Below, piece after piece: positions 1-9,187 of a stretch of 64,000 bases of DNA. The notes under the pieces are model-generated. The model saw only the letters and a list, made by a program, of their open reading frames with translations. It did no database searches and was not told the origin of the DNA. The stretch is from positions 124,001 to 188,000 of the forward strand of contig NZ_BPUO01000008.1 of assembly GCF_022179805.1 (NCBI RefSeq). Reading direction: 5' to 3'. The position numbers and the translations under genes are program-made. Every line of letters starts with the position of its first letter. Position 1 is the first letter of the stretch. The DNA is from Cupriavidus pauculus (GTDB lineage: Bacteria > Pseudomonadota > Gammaproteobacteria > Burkholderiales > Burkholderiaceae).

Positions 1-105
1 TAGCGAAGCCAAGGCTGGGGGCGCGGCGAAGTCAGGCCATCATGCTAACCGAAAGTCACGCGCCCGATGTGCGCGCCGCCCATGCCATGGCCATGGCATG
101 GCGCC

Positions 106-642
106 TCACCCGCCATCGAGACTTCGCAGCGCCGGCGGCGCCTGGCGCAGTGGCCGCTGTGACTGCAGGCACCACAGCCGCTGGCCATGGTCGTCGTGGC
201 AGGTCACCAGCGTGGCCTGGGTGCGCGGCACGGCCGCCGGCAGCGGATCGGCGAAATTGCCAGATGCCACCATGATGCGTTCCTGGTAGACGGCCTGTCC
301 CGCGCGGTCGAAGCGCAGGACCTGGATCAGCGCGTCGGGCGGCGGCTGCAGGTCCTTGTCGCAGGGCAGGAAGCCCTCGCGGTTGCAGTTGGCCAGGGCC
401 ATGCCGGCGGGTGTGCGCACCACGCTGAAGCTGTCCCAGTCGAACGCGGTCAGCGCGGTCAGCGCCACCGGCTGGTCAGTCCGCGCGCGCCACGCCACCA
501 GGCGCGACACCACGCTGTCGGCCATCTCGCCCGGGCGGGCCGGCGCTGGCTGGGCCATCGCGCCCCCCGCCAGCACTGCGCAAACCACGGCGCCCGCGAG
601 ACGCAACGCCCAGGCTGGCCGACATGAGAATGTCCCTTGCAA
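106..642 (-). CDS. Secreted hypothetical protein
   Basis: A 178-residue protein of unknown function. The N-terminus (about residues 1-30) is a typical Sec signal peptide: Arg/Trp-rich start, a hydrophobic stretch LAGAVVCAVLAGG and an AMA-Q cleavage site, so it is probably periplasmic. The mature part has scattered cysteines (NCNREGFLPC, TCHDDHGQRLWC) that could form disulfides, and no domain I recognise. The start is the TTG at 642, which gives the intact signal peptide and follows a GGGGG stretch at Shine-Dalgarno distance; the ATG at 625 is out of frame. It is transcribed away from fdxA. The family is unassigned. Confidence 0.6.
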   Translation of the reverse strand: MQGTFSCRPAWALRLAGAVVCAVLAGGAMAQPAPARPGEMADSVVSRLVAWRARTDQPVALTALTAFDWDSFSVVRTPAGMALANCNREGFLPCDKDLQPPPDALIQVLRFDRAGQAVYQERIMVASGNFADPLPAAVPRTQATLVTCHDDHGQRLWCLQSQRPLRQAPPALRSLDGG

Positions 643-1063
643 GATTGCCCCCGATCAGGATGGAAACAGGTCCGACTGCGGTTGGCGAAGCGGCTGCGAC
701 AGCACCCGGCACCCCCGAAAAGCCACGCATGACACAGGGGAATAGTAGTCCGTTGATCCGCTTCGCGGCCACGGATTGACCGGAAAAATGGCGCCGCAGG
801 CCGCTTCTGGCCTGAAATGGCACCGGAAGTACATAAAGAAATAAGAAAACTATCTGACCAGGCTATATAGACTGGCTATCCTTGCGAGAAGGCTCAGCTA
901 CAATATCGGTCTTTGAAAGGCCTCGGCCCTCGCTCGCCCCAAGTTATACCGATTGACACGCGCGAAGTTTTACGCGCAGCGGGTAACTCGCAAGAGCGTC
1001 GGGCAAGAATCCGGCCTTGGACAATATCCCCATCGAAGACCGATCCGTTTTTCTGGAACCGAA
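643..1063. other. Intergenic region upstream of fdxA
   Basis: About 420 bp between the divergent hypothetical gene and fdxA. It is more AT-rich around 830-910 (runs such as GGCTATATAG and CAATATCGG), where an fdxA promoter is likely, but I cannot fit a clean -35/-10 pair. No gene is supported. Confidence 0.4.
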
Positions 1064-1387
1064 ATGACTCACGTTGTCACCGAAGCCTGCATCCGTTGCC
1101 GTTACACCGACTGCGTTGATGTGTGTCCGGTCGATTGTTTCCGCGAAGGCCCGAACTTCCTGGCCATCGATCCCGACGAATGCATCGACTGCGCCGTGTG
1201 CGTGGCCGAGTGCCCGGTGAACGCGATTTATGCCGAGGAAGATGTTCCCGGCGACCAGCAGCAGTTCATCGATCTGAACGCGGACCTGGCCCGCAACTGG
1301 CCGTCCATCACCAAGACCAAGGCCCCGCTGGCCGAGGCCGAGGAATGGAAGGACGCCACTGACAAGCTGCAATACCTGCAGCGCTAA
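1064..1387 (+). CDS. fdxA: 7Fe ferredoxin FdxA
   Basis: A 107-residue cytoplasmic electron carrier with one [3Fe-4S] and one [4Fe-4S] cluster. The cysteines match Azotobacter FdI-type ferredoxins: C9, C17 and C50 should hold the 3Fe cluster and C21 (followed by Pro), C40, C43 and C46 the 4Fe cluster; C12 and C25 are extra. The C-terminal 50 residues form the acidic extension usual for this subfamily. The ATG at 1064 gives the family N-terminus MTHVVTEACIRCRYTDC. An FAD-dependent ferredoxin-NADP reductase follows after 138 bp on the same strand, so the two are probable redox partners. Confidence 0.95.
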   Translation: MTHVVTEACIRCRYTDCVDVCPVDCFREGPNFLAIDPDECIDCAVCVAECPVNAIYAEEDVPGDQQQFIDLNADLARNWPSITKTKAPLAEAEEWKDATDKLQYLQR

Positions 1388-1525
1388 GAAGAGTTTGACG
1401 CGCAGGCGGCAACAAGCCACGGCCAATCATGCCGGGGTCGCCTGGCCAGTGTCACAGAAAGCCGTCCCCACGCGCTTTCCCGTAATACCGGGCACCTGCC
1501 GTGCCCACAACGTATCAGGACGAAT

Positions 1526-2629
1526 ATGGACTTGAGCATTCCAAATCCCGTGGCCGACGCGACCCAGCACGCTGGCGGCAATACCGGCGGCCAGCCGCTT
1601 GAAATCGACGCGCTGATCGTTGGCGCGGGCCCCGTTGGCCTGTTCCAGGTGTTCGAACTCGGCCTGCTCGAAATCAAGGCCCACGTGATCGACTCGCTCA
1701 AGGTGGTGGGTGGTCAGTGCGTGGAGCTGTATCCGGACAAGCCGATCTATGACATTCCGGCCGTGCCCATCTGCACGGGCCAGGAACTGACCGACAACCT
1801 GCTCAAGCAGATCGAGCCGTTCTCGCCCACGTTCCACCTGGGCCAGGAAGTCAGCGTCGTGGAGCGCCGCGAAGACGGCCGCTTCTTCGTCGAGACGTCG
1901 CTCGGCACCCAGTTCATCACCAAGACCATCTTCATCGCCGCTGGCGTGGGTTCGTTCCAGCCGCGCACGGTCAAGGTGGAAGGCATCGACAAGTTCGAAG
2001 GCAAGCAGCTGTTCTACCGCGTAAAGGAACCGGCCCGCTTCCACGGCCGCAACCTGGTCATCGTCGGTGGTGGCGATTCGGCGCTGGACTGGGCGCTGGA
2101 CCTGCACGGCAAGGCCGAGTCGATCGTGCTGATCCATCGCCGCGACGGCTTCCGCGCCGCACCGGCCTCAGTGGCCAAGATGCGCGACCTGTGCGAACAG
2201 ATGGAAATGCAATTCATGGTCGGCCAGATTGGCGGCTATGAAGAGAAAGACGGCGTGCTCACCGAGATCAAGGTGACCGGCGGTGACGGCGTGACCCGCC
2301 GCATGCCGGTGGACGACCTGCTGGTGTTCTTCGGCCTGTCGCCGAAGCTGGGCCCGATCGCCGAATGGGGCCTGGACCTGGAGCGCAAGCAGATCAAGGT
2401 GGATACCGAGAAGTTCGAGACGAACATCCCGGGCATCTTCGCCGTGGGCGACATCAACACCTACCCCGGCAAGAAGAAGCTGATCCTGTCCGGCTTCCAC
2501 GAAGCCGCGCTGGCAGCGTTTGGCGCCGCGCCGTACATCTTCCCGGACAAGAAGATCCACATGCAATACACGACGACTTCGCCGAAGCTGCACAAGGTGC
2601 TGGGCGTCGAATCGCCGGTGTTCGATTGA
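1526..2629 (+). CDS. Ferredoxin-NADP reductase (thioredoxin-reductase-like)
   Basis: A 367-residue flavoprotein of the type 2 ferredoxin-NADP(+) reductase family. The FAD dinucleotide motif GAGPVGLF lies near residue 33, the NADPH motif [10 protein letters not shown] near residue 176, and the C-terminal FAD-binding [20 protein letters not shown] near residue 310. The redox-active CxxC that thioredoxin reductases carry between the two motifs is absent (SALDWALDL instead), which separates it from TrxB. It should pass electrons between NADPH and ferredoxin, and fdxA immediately upstream is the obvious partner. The ATG at 1526 is preceded by AGGA. A hairpin terminator follows at 2651. Confidence 0.93.
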   Translation: MDLSIPNPVADATQHAGGNTGGQPLEIDALIVGAGPVGLFQVFELGLLEIKAHVIDSLKVVGGQCVELYPDKPIYDIPAVPICTGQELTDNLLKQIEPFSPTFHLGQEVSVVERREDGRFFVETSLGTQFITKTIFIAAGVGSFQPRTVKVEGIDKFEGKQLFYRVKEPARFHGRNLVIVGGGDSALDWALDLHGKAESIVLIHRRDGFRAAPASVAKMRDLCEQMEMQFMVGQIGGYEEKDGVLTEIKVTGGDGVTRRMPVDDLLVFFGLSPKLGPIAEWGLDLERKQIKVDTEKFETNIPGIFAVGDINTYPGKKKLILSGFHEAALAAFGAAPYIFPDKKIHMQYTTTSPKLHKVLGVESPVFD

Positions 2630-2650
2630 TCCTTTCGAACCCAATGCAAA

Positions 2651-2676
2651 AAAGTCGCCCCCGGGCGATTTTTTTG
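2651..2676 (+). terminator. Rho-independent terminator after the reductase gene
   Basis: Stem TCGCCC (2655-2660), two-base loop, GGGCGA (2663-2668), followed by eight T. It lies 26 bp after the reductase stop codon. Confidence 0.8.
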
Positions 2677-2705
2677 TTTGCATTCCCAAAAAAGCTGGCT
2701 ATAAT
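2677..2705 (+). promoter_or_regulatory. Possible upstream promoter before tRNA-Asn
   Basis: A TATAAT at 2700-2705 with a weak -35 TTTGCA at 2677-2682 (17-bp spacing). The surrounding AAGCTGGCTATAAT closely resembles the stronger promoter at 2827-2856 (AAGCTGGTTATAAT), which suggests a duplicated or tandem tRNA promoter. No gene lies between the two. Confidence 0.4.
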
Positions 2706-2826
2706 GCGGCCTCGCTGTTGAACACGGCAACGCAGCAAAAGGCGGAAACGCCCACTGCAGGCCGGTTTCGAGGCGAACCAGAGTTTTAGCAACAACTTCT
2801 GACGAAAACAAAACGTTAAAAAGTTG

Positions 2827-2856
2827 TTGACGAAACGAAGAGAAGCTGGTTATAAT
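2827..2856 (+). promoter_or_regulatory. Sigma-70 promoter of tRNA-Asn
   Basis: -35 TTGACG (2827-2832), 18-bp spacer, perfect -10 TATAAT (2851-2856). The expected start point is about 10 bases before the tRNA. Confidence 0.8.
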
Positions 2857-2871
2857 TTCCTTCTCAGCTGT

Positions 2872-2947
2872 TCCCCGATAGCTCAGTTGGTAGAGCGCCG
2901 GACTGTTAATCCGTAGGTCCCTGGTTCGAGCCCAGGTCGGGGAGCCA
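2872..2947 (+). tRNA. tRNA-Asn (GTT)
   Basis: A 76-nt cloverleaf. The acceptor stem TCCCCGA pairs with TCGGGGA, the anticodon GTT is at 2905-2907 (tRNA positions 34-36), the T-arm loop carries GGTTCGAG, and the discriminator G is followed by an encoded CCA (2945-2947). It lies between a strong promoter and a terminator, so it is a single-gene transcript. Confidence 0.97.
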
Positions 2948-2961
2948 AAAAATTCAAGGCG

Positions 2962-2990
2962 AAGGCCGATGCGAAAGCATCGGCCTTTTT
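2962..2990 (+). terminator. Terminator after tRNA-Asn
   Basis: An 11-bp perfect stem AAGGCCGATGC / GCATCGGCCTT around a GAAA tetraloop, followed by T-rich sequence. Confidence 0.9.
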
Positions 2991-3141
2991 CTTTTGGTGG
3001 CGCCGGAATACCGCACTCCCCTCCCGGCATTCACACTGCCGACAGCGTCTCGCTTCTCACCTGTTGCCTTCGCGCAAAACTCTCGATTGCAGGTACCCCA
3101 GCACATTTTCTGAGGTATCATCTTGGATTGCCCTGAATCGC

Positions 3142-3170
3142 TTGACTGCTGGCAGGTATACCTGTAAAAG
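3142..3170 (+). promoter_or_regulatory. Candidate rpsU promoter with internal palindrome
   Basis: TTGACT (3142-3147), 17-bp spacer, TAAAAG (3165-3170). The spacer contains a perfect 12-bp palindrome CAGGTATACCTG (3153-3164) that would sit between the two polymerase contacts. If this is the promoter, rpsU has a leader of about 245 nt. The rest of the 2991-3421 gap shows no gene. Confidence 0.35.
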
Positions 3171-3421
3171 CTTACCGGCGTATTACTTGCGCAATATTCA
3201 CGGAAACTGGTAGTCGCCAAGTTTTTACCTAGCTAGGAAAATTTGGCCCGTCACCCCTGACACAGGCAGTACGGATTTCGGTCCACAGCAGGTTCTAGGG
3301 GGCGCACCGCGGCATTCGCCGTCGCGTGCGATACCACCGTCTCGGAAGGCTCCGGAGCCCCACGTGACATGTTTCCCTCCCTTGAACCCACCGCCCCTGG
3401 CGGTATCCCTGAAGGACTGAA

Positions 3422-3634
3422 TTGACTAAGATCGTTCTGAAACCGGGCGAGCCCGTTGAAGTTGCAATGCGTCGTTTCCGTCGCGCCATTCTGCAGACTG
3501 GCCTGATCGTGGAACTGAAGAGCCGCACCGCCTACGAAAAGCCGACGACCGAGCGCAAGCGCAAGAAGAAGGCTGCCGAGGCTCGCCTGCGCAAGCGTCT
3601 GCGCATGCAAATGCTGCCGAAGAAGCTCTACTGA
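3422..3634 (+). CDS. rpsU: 30S ribosomal protein S21
   Basis: A 70-residue, strongly basic protein with the S21 signature: an acidic/Val N-terminus ([15 protein letters not shown]), the [21 protein letters not shown] helix and the LPKKLY C-terminus. S21 binds the small subunit near the 3' end of 16S rRNA and supports initiation. Translation appears to start at the TTG at 3422, preceded by AAGGA at good spacing; no in-frame ATG would give a full-length S21. It is followed directly by a strong terminator, so it is monocistronic here, unlike the rpsU-dnaG-rpoD arrangement of enterics. Confidence 0.95.
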   Translation: MTKIVLKPGEPVEVAMRRFRRAILQTGLIVELKSRTAYEKPTTERKRKKKAAEARLRKRLRMQMLPKKLY

Positions 3635-3654
3635 TTCGCGCACTGCCCAAAAAG

Positions 3655-3680
3655 CCGCCAGCTATCTGGCGGTTTTTTTT
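3655..3680 (+). terminator. Terminator after rpsU
   Basis: A 7-bp stem CCGCCAG / CTGGCGG with CTAT loop, followed by eight T. Confidence 0.92.
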
Positions 3681-3699
3681 CGTCCTGATTCTGGTGGAC

Positions 3700-4317
3700 T
3701 CAGGTGCGCGTGGCGATCAACGCGCCAGCACCGATCAGCGTGATGCCCCCGGCCCGCTGCACATTGGCCTGGGCGCGCTGCGAGGTCAGGCGCGTAGCCA
3801 GCGAACGCGCCAGCAGCGCGTAGACCATGGCGTTGGCGGTAGCCAGCACCACGAACGTCGGGATCAGCACCACGGCCTGGGGCCAGAAGGCCAGCTTGGC
3901 GTCGATGAACTGCGGCACGAACGCCACAAAGAACACGATGCTTTTCGGGTTCAGCGCCGTGACCAGCCAGGCCTTGGCAAAACGCTGGCTACCGCTGCCC
4001 GACTGCGACGCCACATCGAGCGATCGGGCACGATTGGCCGTCCGCAGCGCCTGCACCCCCAGGTACACCAGGTAAGCCGCCCCAGCCCACTTCAGGCCCG
4101 TGAACAGCGTGGCAGAGGTCGCCAGGACCGCGCCCAGGCCAGCCATCGACAGCGTGAAGGCCGTCAGGTCTCCCGCCGCCACGCCGGCTACGGTGGCATA
4201 GGCACTGCGGCCGCGATGCGCCAGTGCATCGCCAATCACCAGCAGGATGGTCGGACCGGGAATGATCAGCAGGACCGCGCTGGTCAGCACGAACGTGATC
4301 CAGTGTTCGAAGGACAT
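3700..4317 (-). CDS. LysE/RhtB family exporter
   Basis: A 205-residue inner-membrane protein of the LysE/RhtB translocator superfamily, which exports amino acids or homoserine lactone-like compounds. The N-terminus carries the family signature (SAVLLIIPGPTILLVIGDAL), and the hydropathy pattern fits five to six membrane spans, with ALNPKSIVFFVAFVPQF in the centre. The start at 4317 has a strong AGGAG eight bases upstream. It is divergent from nodI, with about 180 bp between, and convergent with rpsU. The substrate cannot be told from sequence. Confidence 0.88.
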   Translation of the reverse strand: MSFEHWITFVLTSAVLLIIPGPTILLVIGDALAHRGRSAYATVAGVAAGDLTAFTLSMAGLGAVLATSATLFTGLKWAGAAYLVYLGVQALRTANRARSLDVASQSGSGSQRFAKAWLVTALNPKSIVFFVAFVPQFIDAKLAFWPQAVVLIPTFVVLATANAMVYALLARSLATRLTSQRAQANVQRAGGITLIGAGALIATRT

Positions 4318-4494
4318 GTCGTCTCCTTGTCTTTGTCTTCGTCGTTCTCAAACGATCGAGGGTACGCCTGTCCACCCCACTCCGCCACCCCGCCGATACC
4401 CTGCAGCAATGGAATTGTCTTGCCTGCGATGCACCAACAATGCGTCACGCGATGGCCTGCATAATGGCGGGTATCGCTTGCAAGGACACTTACC

Positions 4495-5406
4495 TTGACT
4501 GCCATCCTCCAGATGCGCAATGTGCGCAAGCTCTACGGCGACCAGGTCGTCGTGGACAACCTCGATCTCGAAGTGGAACCCGGCCAGTGCTACGGCCTGC
4601 TGGGCCCCAACGGCGCCGGCAAGACCACCACGCTGCGCATGCTGCTGGGCCTGACCACGCCAGCCTCCGGCACGCTGATGCTGTGCGGCGAACCGATTCC
4701 GCAGCGGGCCCCGCAGGCGCGTATGCGCGTGGGCGTGGTGCCGCAGTTCGACAACCTCGACCCGGACTTCTCGGTCATCGAGAACCTGCGCATCTTCGGC
4801 CGTTACTTTGGCCTGTCGTCGGCGCAGATCGCCGAACGGGTGCCCAAGCTGCTGGAATTCGCCCGGCTCGAAAACAAGGCTAATGCCCAGGTGCGCGACC
4901 TGTCGGGCGGCATGCGCCGCCGGCTGACCGTGGCGCGTGCGCTGATCAACGATCCCGACCTGCTGGTGATGGACGAGCCCACCACGGGCCTGGACCCTCA
5001 GGCACGCCACCTGATCTGGGAGCGGCTCAAGTCGCTGCTGGCCGTGGGCAAGACCATCCTGCTGACCACGCACTTCATGGAAGAGGCGGAGCGGCTCTGC
5101 AACCGGCTCTGCGTGATCGACGCAGGCCGCAAGATTGCCGAGGGCAAGCCGCACGAGCTGATCGACCGCGAGATTGGCTGCGACGTGGTGGAAGTCTATG
5201 GCGACGAACTGGAGCCGCTGCGCGACACGCTGACGCCACTGGCCGACCGCTGCGAAACGCGCGGCGAGACGCTGTTCTTCTATGTGCGCGAACCCGATGC
5301 GCTGCTGGCCGCGTTGCACGGCAAGGGCGGCGTGCGCTATCTGCACCGGCCGGCCAACCTGGAGGACGTGTTCCTCAAGCTGACCGGCCGCGAGATGAGA
5401 GACTGA
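4495..5406 (+). CDS. nodI: NodI-type ABC transporter ATP-binding protein
   Basis: A 303-residue ATPase. Walker [10 protein letters not shown] (about 37-45), signature LSGGMRRR, Walker B LLVMDEPT and switch His in LLTTHF are all intact. The arrangement with a downstream NodJ-type permease (7-bp gap) is that of the ABC-2 NodI/NodJ exporters. In rhizobia these export lipochitin oligosaccharides. In non-nodulating Burkholderiales the same pair is common and the substrate is unknown, so the symbol reflects family rather than function. The start is the TTG at 4495, preceded by AAGGA; it gives the standard N-terminus. Confidence 0.88.
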   Translation: MTAILQMRNVRKLYGDQVVVDNLDLEVEPGQCYGLLGPNGAGKTTTLRMLLGLTTPASGTLMLCGEPIPQRAPQARMRVGVVPQFDNLDPDFSVIENLRIFGRYFGLSSAQIAERVPKLLEFARLENKANAQVRDLSGGMRRRLTVARALINDPDLLVMDEPTTGLDPQARHLIWERLKSLLAVGKTILLTTHFMEEAERLCNRLCVIDAGRKIAEGKPHELIDREIGCDVVEVYGDELEPLRDTLTPLADRCETRGETLFFYVREPDALLAALHGKGGVRYLHRPANLEDVFLKLTGREMRD

Positions 5407-5413
5407 GACCGAC

Positions 5414-6268
5414 ATGAGCGAACAGGATCCACGCAATCCCGACGCCGCCGTGACGACAACACCGGCGGCGGACATTCCGCGCCAGCACTATCCCCAGCCG
5501 CTGCTGCCGCGCAACGCGCGCAACTGGATGATGGTCTGGTACCGCAACTACATGGTCTGGAAGAAGCTGGCCATACCGTCGATGATCGGCAACCTGGCCG
5601 ATCCGATGATCTACCTGTTCGGCCTGGGCCTGGGGCTTGGCCTGCTGGTGGGCCAGGTGAATGGCGTGTCGTATATCGCCTTCCTGGCGGCCGGTACCAC
5701 GGCGTCGAGCGTGATGATGTCGGCCAGCTTCGAGTCGATGTATTCGGCGTTCTCGCGCATGCACGTGCAGCGTACGTGGGAGGCGATCATGCACGCGCCG
5801 CTGACGCTGGGCGACGTGGTGCTGGGCGAGGTGCTGTGGGCCACCAGCAAGGCCGTGCTGTCCGGCTCGGCCATCATGCTCGTGGCCGGCCTGCTCGGCT
5901 ATGCGCAGTTCCCCAGCGCGCTGGCCGCGCTGCCGGTGATCGTACTGGCCGGCATCGCGTTTGCAAGCCTGGCGATGATCGTCACCGCGCTGGCGCCCAG
6001 CTACGACTTCTTCATGTTCTACCAGACGCTGGTGATGACGCCGATGCTGTTGCTGTCAGGCGTGTTCTTCCCGCTCGAACAGTTGCCCGAAGGCGCGCGG
6101 CAAGCCACCCAGGTGCTGCCCCTGGCGCACGCCGTGGCGTTGATTCGTCCGTTGATGCTGGGGAGACCGGTGGAAAACGCCGCGCTGCACGTGATCGTGC
6201 TGGCGGCCTATGCGGCGGTGGCGCTGATGGTGGCGCTGGTGCTGCTGCGCAGGCGGATGCTGCGCTGA
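5414..6268 (+). CDS. nodJ: NodJ-type ABC-2 transporter permease
   Basis: A 284-residue integral membrane protein of the ABC-2 type. A cytoplasmic N-terminal tail of about 40 residues is followed by the conserved NARNWMMVWYRNYMVWKK amphipathic segment and six predicted membrane spans. The LLSGVFFPLEQLP motif before the last spans is characteristic of NodJ-like permeases. It starts 7 bp after nodI and forms its membrane partner. The cluster carries no nod-box or nodABC genes, so a role in nodulation is not supported here. Confidence 0.87.
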   Translation: MSEQDPRNPDAAVTTTPAADIPRQHYPQPLLPRNARNWMMVWYRNYMVWKKLAIPSMIGNLADPMIYLFGLGLGLGLLVGQVNGVSYIAFLAAGTTASSVMMSASFESMYSAFSRMHVQRTWEAIMHAPLTLGDVVLGEVLWATSKAVLSGSAIMLVAGLLGYAQFPSALAALPVIVLAGIAFASLAMIVTALAPSYDFFMFYQTLVMTPMLLLSGVFFPLEQLPEGARQATQVLPLAHAVALIRPLMLGRPVENAALHVIVLAAYAAVALMVALVLLRRRMLR

Positions 6269-6276
6269 GGGAAAGG

Positions 6277-6306
6277 GTTCCTCCCCCGCCCAGGCGGGAG
6301 AAGAAC
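6277..6306. terminator. Hairpin between convergent nodJ and metZ
   Basis: An inverted repeat TTCCTCCCCCGCC / GGCGGGAGAAGAA in the 50-bp gap between two converging genes. It resembles half of the REP-like family found elsewhere in the window and probably serves as a bidirectional terminator. Confidence 0.5.
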
Positions 6307-6318
6307 GTCAGCCAACTG

Positions 6319-7527
6319 TTACTGGCCGAGGCCGCGCAGCAGATCGGCCTTCAGGTCTTCGACCGACTCCAGGCCCACGGCCAGGCGGATCAGACCCTCG
6401 GTGATACCGGCAGCGGCCTTCGCTTCCGGGGCCACGCGACCGTGCGTGGTCGTGTACGGATGCGTGATCGTGGTACGTGTGTCGCCAAGGTTGCCGGTGA
6501 TCGAGCACAGCTTCGTGCTGTCGATCACGCGCCAGGCGTTGGCACGCATCTGCTCGGGCGTGTCGCCCTTCAGCTCGAACGACACGATCGCACCGCCACC
6601 GCTTTGCTGGCGGCTGGCCACCTCGTACTGCGGGTGCGACTTCAGCGCCGGATGGAACACGCGATTCACGGCCGGATGCGACTCCAGGAACTGGGCCAGC
6701 GTCAGCGCGCTCTGCGAATGGCGCTCCATGCGGATGGCCAGCGTCTCCATGCCCTTGAGCATCACCCATGCGTTGAAGGCCGACAGCGTCGGACCCGCGG
6801 TGCGCACGAACGGAAACACCTTGCCCATGATGTAGTCGCGCTTGCCCAGCACGGCGCCACCGAGCACACGTCCCTGTCCGTCGATATGCTTGGTGGCCGA
6901 ATGCACCACCACATCGGCGCCGAACTTGATCGGCTGCTGCAGGGCGGGCGAGCAGAAGCAGTTGTCGACCACGAACAGCGCGCCCGCGTTGTGCGCGATG
7001 TCGCCAATCGCCGCGATGTCCGAGACTTCGGTCAGCGGGTTCGATGGCGTTTCCAGGAAGAACAGCTTCGTATTGGGCTTCACGGCCGCACGCCAGGCCG
7101 CCAGGTCGGTGCTGTCGACGTAGGTCGTCTCCACGCCGAACTTGGCCAGGATCGTGTTGAACAGCGTCATCGTCGATCCGAAGATCGAACGCGAGCTGAC
7201 CAGGTGATCGCCAGCCTGCAGCGACGCCAGCGCCACCGACAGAATGGCGCTCATGCCCGACGCCGTGGCCATGCAGGCCTCGGCGCCTTCCAGCGCGGCC
7301 AGGCGCGACTGGAACATCGACACGGTCGGATTGGTGAAGCGCGAATACGTGTAGCCCTCTTCCGAGTTCGCAAAGCGCTCGGCGGCTTCGGCGGCGTTGT
7401 CGAAGCAGAAGCTCGAGGTCAGGTACATCGCCTCCGAGTGCTCCATGAACTCGCTGCTACGCAGCGTGCCGGCGCGCACGCCAAGGGTGTCAATGCCGTA
7501 GGACTCGGGTTGGAACGGATCGCTCAT
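6319..7527 (-). CDS. metZ: O-succinylhomoserine sulfhydrylase
   Basis: A 402-residue PLP enzyme of the Cys/Met metabolism family, which makes homocysteine from O-succinylhomoserine and sulfide. The pyridoxal lysine is K213 in VVHSATKHIDGQGR; the cofactor-stacking Tyr/Arg segment GYTYSRFTNPTV (59-69) and the ETPSNPLTEVSDI motif are intact. MetZ is favoured over MetB/MetC because of overall sequence style (SDPFQPESYGIDTLGVRAG N-terminus) and its position right after purF (11-bp gap), an order shared with Pseudomonas. It is the last gene of the purF transcript. Confidence 0.92.
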   Translation of the reverse strand: MSDPFQPESYGIDTLGVRAGTLRSSEFMEHSEAMYLTSSFCFDNAAEAAERFANSEEGYTYSRFTNPTVSMFQSRLAALEGAEACMATASGMSAILSVALASLQAGDHLVSSRSIFGSTMTLFNTILAKFGVETTYVDSTDLAAWRAAVKPNTKLFFLETPSNPLTEVSDIAAIGDIAHNAGALFVVDNCFCSPALQQPIKFGADVVVHSATKHIDGQGRVLGGAVLGKRDYIMGKVFPFVRTAGPTLSAFNAWVMLKGMETLAIRMERHSQSALTLAQFLESHPAVNRVFHPALKSHPQYEVASRQQSGGGAIVSFELKGDTPEQMRANAWRVIDSTKLCSITGNLGDTRTTITHPYTTTHGRVAPEAKAAAGITEGLIRLAVGLESVEDLKADLLRGLGQ

Positions 7528-7538
7528 GCTCGTAGTCG

Positions 7539-9071
7539 TTATTCGTTGCCGCTCGAACGCTGCAGGTGCAACTGCGAACGCTCGGTTTCCGCGCCGTTGC
7601 CGGCATCACGGTCGTCTTCCTGGCCGCGCGATGCTTCCAGGCGATCCAGGTAGGCGTCGTCGATGTCGCCGGTGATGTACTTGCCATCAAAGCACGACGC
7701 GTCGAAATCGCGCAGGTTCGGGTTGATGTCGCGCACGGCCTGCTTCATCGCTTCCACGTCCTGGTAGACGAGCTGGTCGGCGCCGATCATGCGCGCCACT
7801 TCCTCGTCCGTACGGCCGTGGGCCACCAGTTCGCTGCGCGTGGGCATGTCGATGCCGTACACGTTCGGGAATTTCACGGGCGGCGCGGCCGACGCGAAAA
7901 TCACCTTCTTGGCGCCGGCGTCACGGGCCATCTGCACGATCTCGAACGACGTGGTGCCGCGCACGATCGAGTCGTCGACGATCAGCACGTTCTTGCCCTT
8001 GAACTCCACGCCCATGGCGTTGAGCTTCTGGCGCACCGACTTCTTGCGCACCGCCTGGCCCGGCATGATGAACGTGCGGCCAACGTAGCGGTTCTTGAAG
8101 AAGCCTTCGCGATACGGCACGCCCAGCGCATTGGCCACCTGCATGGCGGCCGGACGGCTCGAATCGGGAATCGGCATGACCACGTCGATCTCGCCAGCCG
8201 GCACTTCGCGGCGGATCTTCTCGGCCAGGTAGTCGCCCATGCGCAGTCGTGCGTCATAGACGGGCACGCCGTCGATGCACGAGTCCGGACGGGCCAGGTA
8301 CACGTATTCGAAGATGCAAGGCGTCAGTTGCGGATTGTCGGCGCACTGCTTGCTGTGGAGCTGGCCGTCGAGGTCGACGAAGATCGCTTCGCCGGGTGCC
8401 ACGTCGCGGTCCATCGTGTAGCCCATGCCTTCCAGTGCCACCGATTCCGACGCAATCAGGTATTCCTTGCCGGTCGGCGTGTCGACGCTGCCGATGCACA
8501 GCGGGCGGATGCCGAACGGATCGCGCACTGCCAGCAGGCCATAGCCCGAAATCTGCGCGGTGATGGCGTAGGCGCCCTTCACGCGGCGGTGCATGCCGGC
8601 CACGGCCTTGAAAATCGTTTCCGGCGTCAGCGCGTTGCCGCCACTGGCGCGTTGCAGTTCGTCGGCCAGCACGTTCAGCAGCACTTCGGAGTCCGAACGC
8701 GTGTTGATGTGGCGACGGTCGCGGCGGAACATCTCTTCGCGCAGCTGATCCGAGTTGGTCAGGTTGCCGTTGTGAGCCAGCATGATGCCGTACGGCGCGT
8801 TCACGTAGAACGGCTGGGCCTCTTCCTCGCTCGACGAGCCGGCGGTCGGGTAACGCACCTGGCCGATGCCGGACGTGCCCGGCAGGCCGCGCATGTTGCG
8901 CGTGCGGAAGACATCGCGCACCAGGCCGTTGGCCTTGTGCATGTGGAAGGTGCTGCCGTTGGCCGTGGCGATGCCGGCTGCATCCTGTCCGCGGTGTTGC
9001 AACAGCAGCAGGCTGTCATAGATCAGTTGGTTGACAGGGCTGGTGGAAACCACGCCGACGATACCGCACAT
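7539..9071 (-). CDS. purF: Amidophosphoribosyltransferase
   Basis: A 510-residue enzyme for the first step of purine synthesis, transferring glutamine amide nitrogen to PRPP. After Met removal, Cys2 of MCGIVGVV is the glutaminase nucleophile; the PRPP loop VLIVDDSIVRGTTS is at 362-375. No extended propeptide is present, so it belongs to the enteric type rather than the Bacillus type that needs propeptide cleavage. It follows cvpA (116-bp gap), as in E. coli, and precedes metZ. Confidence 0.96.
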   Translation of the reverse strand: MCGIVGVVSTSPVNQLIYDSLLLLQHRGQDAAGIATANGSTFHMHKANGLVRDVFRTRNMRGLPGTSGIGQVRYPTAGSSSEEEAQPFYVNAPYGIMLAHNGNLTNSDQLREEMFRRDRRHINTRSDSEVLLNVLADELQRASGGNALTPETIFKAVAGMHRRVKGAYAITAQISGYGLLAVRDPFGIRPLCIGSVDTPTGKEYLIASESVALEGMGYTMDRDVAPGEAIFVDLDGQLHSKQCADNPQLTPCIFEYVYLARPDSCIDGVPVYDARLRMGDYLAEKIRREVPAGEIDVVMPIPDSSRPAAMQVANALGVPYREGFFKNRYVGRTFIMPGQAVRKKSVRQKLNAMGVEFKGKNVLIVDDSIVRGTTSFEIVQMARDAGAKKVIFASAAPPVKFPNVYGIDMPTRSELVAHGRTDEEVARMIGADQLVYQDVEAMKQAVRDINPNLRDFDASCFDGKYITGDIDDAYLDRLEASRGQEDDRDAGNGAETERSQLHLQRSSGNE

Positions 9072-9187
9072 GCCGAACTCCCAGGAAAGGCAAAATAATT
9101 CAGGGGCGCCGTTCCGTCATGTACGCGACGGAACCTGCGTTGATACTGCGCCGCGAGCGTCCAACCTTCAAGCGCTCGCGTCTCGAT

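Noticed and set aside
4495-6268. A nodulation (Nod factor export) function for the NodI/NodJ pair
   Set aside because: No nodABC, nodD or nod-box is present in the window, and NodI/NodJ-type exporters are widespread in non-symbiotic Burkholderiales.
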